From: Marthasterias glacialis
Lineage: Eukaryota > Echinodermata > Asteroidea > Forcipulatida > Asteriidae
Direction: 5' to 3'
Length of the DNA stretch: 64,000 bases
Assembly: GCA_911728455.2 (NCBI GenBank)
Contig: OU452236.1
Coordinates: forward strand, 9,418,171 to 9,482,170
Shown: positions 49,701 through 59,358 of the stretch, one piece after another
Layout: every line of letters starts with the position of its first letter
Position numbering within the stretch: position 1 is the first letter of the stretch
Translations under genes and position numbers: made by a program
The notes under the pieces: model-generated
What the model was told of the DNA's origin: nothing
Database searches by the model: none
Seen by the model: the letters and a program-made list of their open reading frames with translations, nothing else

Positions 49701-52700
49701 TAATCATCGTGTACCGTACCACCCTTTCCTATGGAGGATTACGTGTGTGTTTACATTTTTTACCCAACAGGGGTCACGTGACGCAGCCCATGTTCAAGTA
49801 CAAAGTGGGCGAGCTGCCCATAATTGTTTAGGTCATGTGATACCTGCGGGCAAGCTGCCCATGTTTGGGTTTCTTTTACTCCCCCGCCAGATCGGCTAAG
49901 GGAGCTAATTCTACTACATGTAATATGTATTTAGGGCAAACCTGTCCCTATTTTTGTTTTGAAAGATGTTGGGGCAAACATGCCCCTATATGGTTGAATT
50001 GGTCTTGTTCAGGCAATGTTCGAATAAAAATGCAGTGTTTAAGCTGCGGCAAAAACAGTCAATCAAAGTTTCATTGCAAGGTTTTGTTGTCTTTTTGTAG
50101 GAGTATAATGTAAAATTTTACAGAAAATATTTTAATGTGGATGTAGAGAGCATTCGTAGGCCTAAATGAATTGTTTTTTTTGCTTTAAACTGCTTCAGAA
50201 AATGTAATTAATTCATGAAGAATATTACTGAGCTTAAACGAAATTATCTGTCTATTTAACGGTGCGTCATAAACATTACCTACGATAAATTCTACAGTCA
50301 TTCGACGAAGTGTTGTTATTCATAATCTGTTTAAGCAATGAACGCGCATGTGCTGAAATTGAGAAGTGTCCACCCGGGATGTTTTTAATGCCCTCCACCT
50401 AATTGCTTTTTTAAATTATTGCTCTGTCATTATTCGTAGATGTTTTTTTGTGTTCGATATTTCAAATGAACTGCACTATAAAATGTTTACTGTAAAATGT
50501 TACAGTCTATTACTGGTAGCACGGGCGCCAGTAATGTACTGTAAAAATTTACAGTATTATGGTGTTCCTCAATATGTGCCAATACTTGTACAAAAAAATA
50601 AGCGTCGCATTATAATGTTTTGCTTTGCATTATAATTTTTTGCTTTGCATTATAATTTTTTTTGCGTCGTATTATAATTTTTTCCCGTCGATAGGGTTAG
50701 AATGTTTTGCGTCGCGTTAGAATTTTTTCGTCATATTAGAATTGCTTGCGTCACATTAGATTTTTTTGCGTGGCATTATAATTGTCTGCGTGGCGGGGGG
50801 GGGGGGGGGCGCCTTCGAAAGTATCTGTTCCTCGTGACTCTCACGTGAGGAGAAATTTCATTTTTGACCTTAGGTATGCTGCAGCTTTCAAGTTAAAATG
50901 TGTACGTTACTTCATCCAGAGTCTACGCTCAATAACTACGATAGTATCCTTTTTCTCAGTTCCAACTGAAAAGGCTATTTGTAAATGTAACATAGCTACA
51001 TGTCATTTTGGCACGCACGCATGGTTTCCAAGTACAAAGTATACAATAATGTATCCGGCCGGCCATACACCCCAAATCATGCTTGGTATCATGGCGTTGG
51101 AGGGGAGGCAGAGGGAAGTGGGGGGGGGCAGGAGTCGCTCCGACCTCAGTCCAAAACCTTTAAGCTTTTGCGTGCCCCACGCTCAAAATTTTAGAAAGAC
51201 AGAATTACATTGGGTACCGTTCTTACCAAACCCATCTAGAAAGCGATGATCCTCGAGCACCCCCTGCAAACTTCACCCGTAATAACCCCTGAGTACCGGT
51301 ACATTAACTGCAACATTTCATACCCAACGTTGCACCAACCCAGCGGGTGCCGCGCCAAGCGCCACCACCCGCTAATACAGCAGCAGTACATTGAAAGCTT
51401 CAGCATACCTAAGGTCAAAGTTGAATGTTCTCCTCACGTAAGAGTGACGTGGAACACTCTCGAAGACCCCCCCCCCCCTGCGACGCAAAACATTCTTATG
51501 CGATGGAAACAATAATTTTTCTAATGCGACGGAAAAAATCTAATGCGACTCAAACAAATCTAATGCGACTGAAACTTTTTTAATGCGACGAAAAACATTC
51601 TAATGCGACGTTATTTTTTTTGGTAAAAGTAGTATGGAACACCATAACCCCACATTAAGAATGAACTAATTAGTATTGTACGGCAATACAGATATAAATA
51701 ACTGTTTCATCATTAACAGTATTTTGAAAATTTCACATTTCGATACTGCTTTTTTACACTACATTAATGTTATAAAAATCTTCATTAAAATTGATTAAAA
51801 ATACACTGTATTTTCTACGGTAAGCCTACATCACAGGCGCCCATGCTGCCAGTAATTTACCGTAAAATTTTACAGTAAACATTTTAATGTGTAGAGAGCG
51901 TTCGTAAATGAATTATTTTTTTGGTTTAAACTGCTTCAGAAAATATAATTAATTCTTGAAGAATATTACCGAAATTATCTGTCTGTTTAACGATGCATAA
52001 TAGATTACCTACGATAAATTCTCCAGTCTGTCATTCGACGAATTGTTGTTATTCATAATCTGTTTAAGCAATGAACGCCGTGCGCTGAAATTGAGAAGCG
52101 TCCACCCAGGATGTATTTAATGCCCTCCACACAATTGTTCTTTTTTTAATTATTGCTCTGTCATTATTCGTAGATGGTTTTTTCTTTCGATATCTCAATT
52201 GAAAGTTACAATGGCTTTTATTTGGTGATTCTACAAAAATAACAATGAAACATTTTGAATCATTTTTTTCAAGATAAAATCGGCTTCAGCACTGACCATA
52301 ATCTTAAATTTCTTATTATAGATGCTATAAGAAAGTAAAATAAGTGTCGTATAAACTAATCACCATTGTTTTACCCTATCAGGACAGGGCTTTTTTGAGG
52401 GGACGTACAGGGACCGGGGCTGGGGTGGGGCACATAGTTTCCCCTCTGTAATTTCCAAAGGATTTTGCAGATTTTGATGAAAGTTGCCACAAACGTTCAT
52501 TTCACAAAATTCTACATAATGACGTCAAACAAGTTTTAAAAAATCGTCACTAGAGGGCAAATTTGACTTTTTTTGCAACTTTGTTGGTATAAATCGTGTT
52601 TTCACCATAATATCTGTATTTCCCCCCACATGTTTTGAAACTTGGCAAACATGTTCATTTGACGTGATCAATACAATTTCAATCGAATTCAGTAACTGGA

Positions 52701-55376
52701 TCACCGTTGGGGTTGCTATAATTCATTAATTTATCCCATTTTGGAAATATTTTTTGTTTGCATTAAAAGTGGTCATTGATATTGTTAACAAACTTAATAT
52801 AAGTTAACCCCCTACAGGCTGAAAACACCAAATCCAAGATGGCCGCCAAATATGGCGGCCATTTTGAATTCCCAAAATCATATCAGACTATCACGTGATT
52901 AATCACTATCAATTTTCTAGCGTAAACAAAATCACAAAACAAGTGGAAGTTATGTTAAAAAAATAAAACAAAATCAATAAAAAACACTAAAATCGTATGG
53001 CCCAATGTCAGACAAATGGTTGCCATGGCAACAGCTAACCTCCGGTATCAATTATTGTTTGCCAACATAATCCTATATATATTTTCGCAGCCAACGTTTA
53101 AAAAAAGACGCGGCACAAATGTGTCCAATACGCACCCCACAATGAACTAAATCGCAACTGTTCGGCAATACGGAGTAAATAACTGTAAATAATCATTAAC
53201 TGTTGTTTTGAAAATTTCACAGTAAAATATTATTATTTTTACTGCATTGCTGTTATTTTATTAAAAGTGATACAAAATACACTGTATTTTTTTTACGGTA
53301 AGCCTACACCACTGGCGCCATGCTGCCAGTAATTTACTGTAAAATTTTACAGTAAACATTTTCACGTGTAGAGAGCATTCGTAAAAGAAATATTTGTTGT
53401 TTTAAACCGCTTCAGAAAATGTAATTAATTCATGAAGAGTATTACTGAACTTAAACGAAATTATATTTCTGTTTAACGGTGCATAAAATTTTTTTTACCT
53501 ACGATAAATTATCCAATCCGTCATTCGACGAAGTGTTGTTATTCATACTCTGTTAAACCCTATCAGGACGGGGGGGGGGGGGGGGGCACAATGTGCCCCC
53601 TACCGATTTTTTCCCCGTAACTTTTTAACGCTTACTTCGATCACCGCGAAATTTTCTGACTTTTCCCAAAATATATCAACAATCTGTTTTTTTAGTGATT
53701 TTTAAACATTTTTGAACATAATTTCCTCTTATTTTTGATTTCTTTGCCAGAAAAGTGATTGTGATGACTCATGTGATAGTCTGAAATGGTTTTGGGAATT
53801 CAAAATGGCCGCCATTTTTGGCGGCCATCTTGGATTTTGTGTTTTCAGCCTGTAATCAGGGGGTCAAATTATGTCAATTTTTGTAACAAAAGAATATTTT
53901 CAACATGCTTATGTCTTACTTTTCAGGCCCAAAAAATATTTGGATTTGTCTACCAAGCCTTATTATTTCTCCCTGGGCCCTTGGTGGCGGCCATTTTGAT
54001 TTTTAAGTGAAAAAAAGGAAAAAAAAAAATTCCCCCCAAAATGGGATAAATTTATGGAGTATAACGCACTCAAAGGGGACTCCAGTAACCAAATTAGGTT
54101 TGAATTATATTGATCTTGTAAAAATGTACCAGTTTGCCAAGTTTCAAATCATTCGGACGAAAACTACCGAAGTTATGGGGAAAACACGATTTTTGACCAA
54201 AAATAGGAAAAAAAGCAGTCAAAAACGCCCTCTAGTGACAATTTTTTTGGATTGATTTTTTACATCATCATGTAGAACTCGGTAAAATGAACATTTGTGG
54301 CAAGTTTCATCAAAACCAGTCGAACACTTTGAAAATACGGAGGGGGGGGGGTGCACCATGTTCCCCCGGTCCCCGTTCATCCAAAAAAAAAAGCCCGGTC
54401 CTGATAGGGTTAAGCAATGAACGCGCATGCGCTGAAATTGAGACGCGTCCACCCAGGACGTATTTAATGCCCCCCACACAACAAATCGTTTGTTTTTAAT
54501 TATGGCTTTGTCATTACTCGTACACAGCAAAAACTGGGGTGTTTAATTGAATCCTCTTGGTATCTATATGTAACAGCACTGACATGGTGCTAGTTATCCA
54601 CATTACTTTAAATTTATCGTTGGTAAATTTAACACCATGTCGCTATAATGTCACATATAGATACCAAGGGAATCAATTTAACACCCCAGTTTTAGCATGG
54701 ATAGATATTTTTTTCGTTCGATATCTCGATCGAAAGCAACTGTGGCTTATATATGGTCATTCTACAAAAATAGCAATTAAACATTTTGGTTCAGTTTTCA
54801 AGATATAATCGGCTTGAGCACGAATCCTAAATCTTTAATTTGTTATTATAGATGCCATAAGAAATTAAGTGCGGAAATGCACGTTACTTTGAGACGAATC
54901 GATCACTCCGTTCTCATAAACTTATAAATCAGACATTGTTTTTAAACGCATTGAAAAATTCTGGGGAATGTATGGGATTTTCCCAAGTCAAGTGGGTGGA
55001 TGGATAATATCAAAATTTCCCCGGAATACGTCCGAAACTTCATAAATAACTCTCTGGAGTGCATGGCGGCTGATGGCTAGCTATACCCACAATTTCAAAT
55101 GCCCTTGGTTTACCGTATGTCCCTCTATGTTTTAGTTTAGTAAAACAATCTCACCCAATTATCATTCTCTTGGAGAAAACAGTTTTACTTACTAGTGGCT
55201 GTCGGTTGTTTACTCTTGTTCGCACGACAAGTTGCTCTGAAGGCCGACATCGTTTTCTGCCTGAGTAGACGGCCATCGTCGCCAGCACCGACCGCCATCA
55301 TCACGCCGCAAGATTCACCATTTACAACTTGCAAGAAAACAACGTTCAAAGTGAGCAGAAGGAGTAGGGTGTCCAT
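46427..55376 (-). CDS. Secreted SUEL-type rhamnose/galactose-binding lectin, two-exon model
   Basis: Exon 55376-55193 starts at an ATG in good context (G at -3, G at +4) and encodes a signal peptide (MDTLLLLLTLNVVFLQVVNG) followed by about 41 basic, unrecognised residues. Its donor A|GTAAGT leaves phase 1. Exon 46728-46427 begins with the two bases that complete this codon and encodes one full lectin domain to a TAA. Together they give about 161 residues. Lectins of this family bind L-rhamnose or D-galactose and act in egg or innate-immune recognition outside the cell. The joining across about 8.5 kb rests on strand, phase and complementary content; another exon in between is possible. The intron holds a triplicated repeat region. 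Confidence 0.55.
46809..47266 (-). mobile_element. 458-bp MITE with AACCCTCGCAGCA termini, copy 2
   Basis: Inverted relative to copy 1 with very high similarity. Ends AACCCTCGCAGCATCC and GCTCTGAGGGTT, flanked by TAA on both sides, consistent with PIF/Harbinger. It lies in the proposed lectin intron, just upstream of the terminal exon. Confidence 0.8.
47267..48539. other. Non-coding part of the proposed lectin intron
   Basis: Contains a G-rich tract at 48127-48172 (GGGGTGGGGTTGGGG) with quadruplex potential, and repeat-like words such as GGGGGCTACGCCCCGCACCC. No exon recognised. Confidence 0.5.
48540..48990 (+). repeat. Tandem duplication, about 225-bp unit, 2 copies
   Basis: Both copies run ACGGTGGA or ACGGTAGA, then TTACCTAATT, AATTAGAGCCAAAAT, and CCATCAGTTCAGGTGGGG, in the same order and spacing. 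Confidence 0.8.
49029..49786. mobile_element. ATAGACCGATTGCGCGAC MITE, nearly full copy
   Basis: Left end ATAGACCGATTGCGCGAC; right part reaches GGGGTCACGTGACGCAG, then loses the last bases. Same orientation as 7541-8324. Confidence 0.8.
50545..51655. mobile_element. Fold-back element with arms made of short tandem repeats
   Basis: The left arm (50545-50900) and the right arm (51395-51655) are inverse complements. From outside inwards: TTATGGTGTTCC, then an array of roughly 20-base units of GCGTCGCATTATAATTTTTT type, a run of G (C on the right), CTTCGA.AGT.T, and CTCACGTGAGGAGAA...GACCTTAGGTATGCTG. The interior has no recognised gene. This resembles the Foldback (FB/Galileo) class in structure only. 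Confidence 0.75.
52373..53110 (-). mobile_element. Second, truncated copy of the ACCCTATCAGGAC transposon
   Basis: Starts ACCCTATCAGGAC and matches the reverse complement of 53557-54410 (GTCACTAGAGGGC, TTGCCACAAA.GTTCATTT, GGCCGCCA blocks). The far terminus is missing. Confidence 0.75.
53557..54410 (+). mobile_element. Non-autonomous DNA transposon, 854 bp, TAA target duplication
   Basis: Ends ACCCTATCAGGAC and GTCCTGATAGGGT are inverse complements, flanked by TAA on both sides. Tandem copies at 50330 and 52060 show the uninterrupted target (CTGTTTAAGCAATG). A 3-bp TAA duplication fits the PIF/Harbinger superfamily; TTAA cannot be excluded. It contains a GGCGGCCAT hairpin and no coding capacity. 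Confidence 0.8.
54529..54693. mobile_element. 165-bp hairpin MITE in tandem copy 3
   Basis: Arms of about 60 bases, AAAACTGGGGTGTT...TTGGTATCTATATGT and the inverse complement. Tandem copy 2 at 52170 lacks it, so it is a later insertion. Confidence 0.7.
55193..55376 (-). CDS. Signal-peptide first exon (probable lectin exon 1)
   Basis: The open frame starts at an ATG in strong context, with a classical hydrophobic leader of about 20 residues, likely cleaved after VVNG. It then reads ESCGVMMAVGAGDDGRLLRQ and a basic stretch, up to a consensus donor GTAAGT at 55192-55187. The downstream residues match nothing I recognise. Assignment to the lectin gene is by phase and strand only. Confidence 0.55.
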
Positions 55377-55602
55377 TGCTTCGCCCAAGAGCTCTAAAAG
55401 CACTTCGAAACCCCACAGTGTTTTCTTCGATGTAGATCAGTGAATATGAAAGAAAGTAATACAGCTGAGCACATAAAGCCTAATTGAAGCTTTTAAAACT
55501 CTTTGAAAAAATCGTCAGCATCGTGTCGATCGATAGGTAATCAGTTCTAGGCAATCTCCATCTAGAATATTTATTCACATTTCAGTTTCCTCGTGTGATG
55601 TT

Positions 55603-55716
55603 CTGTTGGTAAGTGATGACGTTTTGGATACAAGTGTGCTGTGTAACGAATGTCAACGTTACATGTATGTGTTTACTGTACCTTTCTGGCTCCCAAATAT
55701 CATCACTTACCAACAG
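55603..55716. promoter_or_regulatory. Perfect 16-bp inverted repeat upstream of the signal-peptide exon
   Basis: CTGTTGGTAAGTGATG (55603-55618) and its exact inverse complement (55701-55716), 82 bases apart, 227-340 bases 5' of the start codon. A CRE-like TGATGACGTT overlaps the first arm. It may be a tiny MITE or a regulatory hairpin. Confidence 0.4.
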
Positions 55717-56178
55717 CGTAGTGAGTTACAGCTAATAGATAATGAATGTGCTGCCGAATAATGTTCCTTGTGCATGCAGTGCAGTTGGCTGCCTCAACGT
55801 TGCATGACCAATTTGTGATATGGCATTTGCGTTTCTAATTACAACCATCAGCGAAACAGTCGACAACAAGCGGTTATTGCCTAAATGTACTTCAAATAAA
55901 CGAGTTCGTGCCCAGTGTTTATATACGCAGAAACACGGCGAGCGAATTTGTTGTCATGTTGACACAGTAGCTCAGACTCTATTATGCGTACGAGCCGGGG
56001 GCGGGGCAGGCAAACAGTGGGGGAAAATCAGGAAGCAAGAAGAAAGAGAAATAAAAAGACTTTTTATTAGAAGTTGAAGCTCGTGTATGGCAAGCCATAT
56101 GGGGGGTGGGGGATACATGTAAATATAAAGCATAGATATAATGTATGTAATCTAATACAATACGAGCGAAATCTTACG

Positions 56179-57280
56179 AAAGCCCATTACGTCCAACCAA
56201 AAATAAATTTCAAATCCGTTATTACGGATTTGAATCCGTAATTACGGATTCACAATCCGTTATTACGGATTGAAAAAAAGGAGGGTCGTCGATCGGGTCC
56301 CCATTTGCCGGGTGACCATGCATGGTTGTTATATTTGGTTCTATAAGTGGTTATAGGTTATGGTTGTATAATGATGCAGCGTGACCAAAACTGTCGCTTA
56401 AATTGCTTGAATTCCAAGTAGGACCTATATTTACACCCCAAATATATAATACGAAAAATATCAGGGATTCAATGAAATAGGAGAATGTTTTTGCTTACGT
56501 TTTTATGCTGTAACAGCCCAGAGTAATGAACGTTGTGAGACTTATTGTGATCCACGGGATTTCAATGACCCACCGAGAAAGAAACGGAGTCCCTTAACTT
56601 GATGGTCTTACTCTTGAAACACGTCTATTATCTTGAATTAGAGTCAAAATATTATCACCATCCGAGCCTTCTTTAAAGGCAAAGTATACCTTTGGTTTTT
56701 GGAACCGTACGTTTGCCTTAATGCTATATAATTGTAGATGTATACCATAAAACTAACCTGTGTAAACTTCATTTCAAAAGGTAGCAGCGTTTTTGAGATA
56801 TCGCCAAAAATCCAGAGCGGTTGCGTTCACGCAGAAGAAGTATCCGTCATTGGAATACACATTGTGAGAAGCGTTACGGCCATAACGCTTCTCAGATTCA
56901 AATTTTTGGGGGGATAAAAAGTGATGTATTTTTCCATAACTGCAGTACTTCGAAGTGAAACGTTTCTCAAAACGCATTATACTATCCAAAGCTGCTGTAC
57001 TTCTTACCAAGTAAGTTTTTATTGCCAAAAATTTTCAGAGTCATTACCAAACGTATGCAATGCCTTTAAAGATGAGTCTTTTGGGGGCTTAAATTAGCTA
57101 TATTCCGATGGAAGGAGATAATCTGTAACAAACTATTTTTAATGAAGCTGTACAGAATCAGTATGTCTACGGTTTCCTGTCTCGATTCACTGTTTCTCCT
57201 TTTCATCTGTACTTTCATAGTTTATTTTCTTTGCATATAGTATTTATATTGACCATACTCCATTATCTACCACTGGTTAG
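56179..57280 (+). mobile_element. Partial second copy of the palindrome-array element
   Basis: Starts AAAGCCCATTACGTCCAACC, has three palindrome units (56216-56275), then GGGTCGTCGATCGGG and sequence collinear with 57556-58115. Its right end is missing. A TTAA-flanked MITE (56677-57065) is inserted. Confidence 0.75.
56677..57065. mobile_element. 389-bp MITE with TTAA target duplication
   Basis: Ends AGGCA and TGCCT, flanked by TTAA. The homologous copy has the empty site at 57902-57905. Inner subterminal parts GTATACCTTTGG and CCAAACGTATGC are loosely complementary. TTAA duplications are typical of piggyBac-like elements; no transposase remains. Confidence 0.75.
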
Positions 57281-57435
57281 TGGCCTTTTTTCCCCAGGTT
57301 GATTCTGTAACGCGGACGTTTACAATCATTTACATGAAATGATCATGTTTAATAAAACTATAGTTTTTAGAAAGCTAATATTTTATTAGTGTTTTATTCA
57401 ACTAAAGAAATCATCATTTTCTGTGAAGATGAACA

Positions 57436-58953
57436 AAAGCCCATTAGCGCCAACAAATCTGTTAATTACGGGTTTACAATCCGTTATTACGGATTTACAA
57501 TCCGTTATTACGGATTCACAAGCCGTTATTACGGATTCAAATCCGTTTTTCCGGATTCAAAAAGAAGGGTCGTCGATTGGGCCCTAATCTATTTTCAGGG
57601 TGACCTGCGTGGTTGTTTGGTGCAAGTGTTATATTATGCAGCGTGACCTGAGCTGTCGCTTAAATTCCAAGTAGGAATATAGAGACTTTAAATATCTTTA
57701 CACCCCAAATATATAATGCGAAAAATATCATGAATTCAATGAAATCGGAGAATTTTTTTCTTAAATTTGTATGCTGCAACAGCCCAGAGTATTGAGCGTT
57801 GTGAGACCCAGTGATTCACAGGATTTCATTGACCCACCGAGAAAGAAACAAAGTCCCTCTGATGGACTTACTCTTGAAACACGTCTAACAACTTCCGAGC
57901 CTTAAAGACATTTGGGGGGGGGGGGGGGGGGCTCGAATGAGCTACGATCCGATGGAAGGAGAAAATCTGTTATAAACTACCTTTAAAGCTGTACAGAATC
58001 AGTTTGTCTACAGTTTCTCCTGTCTCGAATCTCTATTTTCCCTTTTTCATCTGTACTTGCATGCAAATTTATTTTCTTTGCAAATAATATTTACATTGAC
58101 CGTAATCCATTATCTAATGTATCAATCAATATAGCCATGTAAGCGGCCTGACTTTGGCACTTAATCTTCTAGGAAACAAGCAACTTCCACAGTGTCGGTG
58201 TGATTTCTCCGCCGAAACTAATCTAGGCCTCAGTTTCGCCGAGGAGCTCGCCTGCTCACTGAAAAGTGTGGTTCGCTAGTAACAACGCAAGTTCATGTAG
58301 AACCCTCAATATTAATATTAATATTAATATTAATATGCCTGATTTATGTACATATCAGTGGCATTCAGTGGCGTAACTAAGGGGGGGGGGGCATGGGGGC
58401 ACGTGCCCCCTCCTCCAACTGATGTATGTGCCCCCGGGTGCCCCCATTTGAAATCTGGACTTTATCATCAGAATAACATGTTACATTTTATGAACTTCTA
58501 TGTTGTAACTTCAATGTTTTTAAAACTATTTTGTTAGTATTTTGTTTTACTTCAGCACGTCAGAAGAGCGCTGAAAAGGGGCTTGTTTAGGAAAAAATAC
58601 AAACGGAAACTACAGTTTTGATTGGCCAAAAGTGCCCCCCTAGGAAAAATTGTGCCTCCCTAAAATTTTACCCTATAGTTACGGCGCTGGTGGCATTTTG
58701 CACTTCATTTGGACAATCTATACAATAAATGCATCCGAACTCAACTGATTGCAAACCAATAACAATGGGATTGCGAATCCGTAATAACGGATTGCGAATC
58801 CGTAATTACGGATTGTGAATCCGTAATAATGGAATGCAAATCCGTAATTACGGATTGTGAATCCGTAATTACGGATTGTGAATCCGTAATAACGGATGCG
58901 AATCCGTAATAACGGATTTGAAAATAATTTTTTTGTTGGCGCTAATGGGCTTT
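57436..58953. mobile_element. TIR element with subterminal arrays of a 14-bp palindrome
   Basis: Ends AAAGCCCATTAGCGCCAACA and its inverse complement (58932-58953). Inside each end lies an array of TCCGTAATTACGGA or TCCGTTATTACGGA units, about 5 on the left (57470-57556) and about 8 on the right (58774-58918). The interior is non-coding. An hAT-like MITE (58366-58689) is inserted. Confidence 0.75.
58366..58689. mobile_element. 324-bp hAT-type MITE with 8-bp target duplication
   Basis: Ends CAGTGGCGTAACTA and TAGTTACGGCGCTG, flanked on both sides by GTGGCATT (58358-58365 and 58690-58697). CA(G) ends with an 8-bp duplication are the hallmark of hAT elements. A poly-G run and GGGGGCACGTGCCCCC hairpin follow the left end. 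Confidence 0.85.
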
Positions 58954-59358
58954 CATACCATCAGACCGCAGGCTCTTTTACACAAACTGCAGAATTTAAA
59001 TGTTTACCCACATCTTTCCCTCTGGATTCATGATGTTCTACTTCAACGACAACAGAGGGTCAGAGTAACTGGTGTTAGCTCTGACATTACATTTATAAGT
59101 ACTGGAGTACCCCAAGGTAGTGTTCTTTCACCACTTTTGTTTTCCTTATTCACAAGTGACTATAAGGTGCATAATGACTCATGTGTTTTGATAAAATATG
59201 CTGATGATACTGTCTTGACAGGATTGATTACTGAAAATGAGGAATTATATTATAGAAGCAACATTGATCTGTTTGCTACCTGGTGTGTTGAAAATCACTT
59301 AATTATTAATGTGGACAAAACTAAAGAAATGGTCTTTAATTTTCAAAGAAACAAATAA
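58954..59358 (+). pseudogene. RT palm fragment of the CR1/Rex-like LINE
   Basis: Open frame carrying VPQGSVLSPLLFSLF and KYADDTVLTG with both aspartates kept, then WCVENHLIINVDKTKEMVFN. It stops at TAA and lacks the RT fingers upstream, so it is a remnant. Confidence 0.8.

Larger units (their letters stand above)
49800..54880 (+). repeat. Threefold tandem duplication with nested insertions
   Basis: Homologous blocks start at 50112, about 51868 and about 53345. Each runs GTAAAATTTTACAG, TAGAGAG.TTCGTA, CTTCAGAAAATGTAATTAAT, CGACGAA.TGTTGTTATTCAT, AAGCAATGAACGC, TCCACCC.GGATGT. Copies 2 and 3 share further sequence on both sides (51630-52360; 53130-53555 continuing at 54411-54880). Copy 1 is followed by a fold-back element, copy 2 by a partial MITE, and copy 3 is interrupted by a full MITE. 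Confidence 0.85.

Noticed and set aside
50782..51249. 155-codon plus-strand frame
   Set aside because: It crosses the left arm and G-run of the fold-back element; its composition is unlike a protein family.
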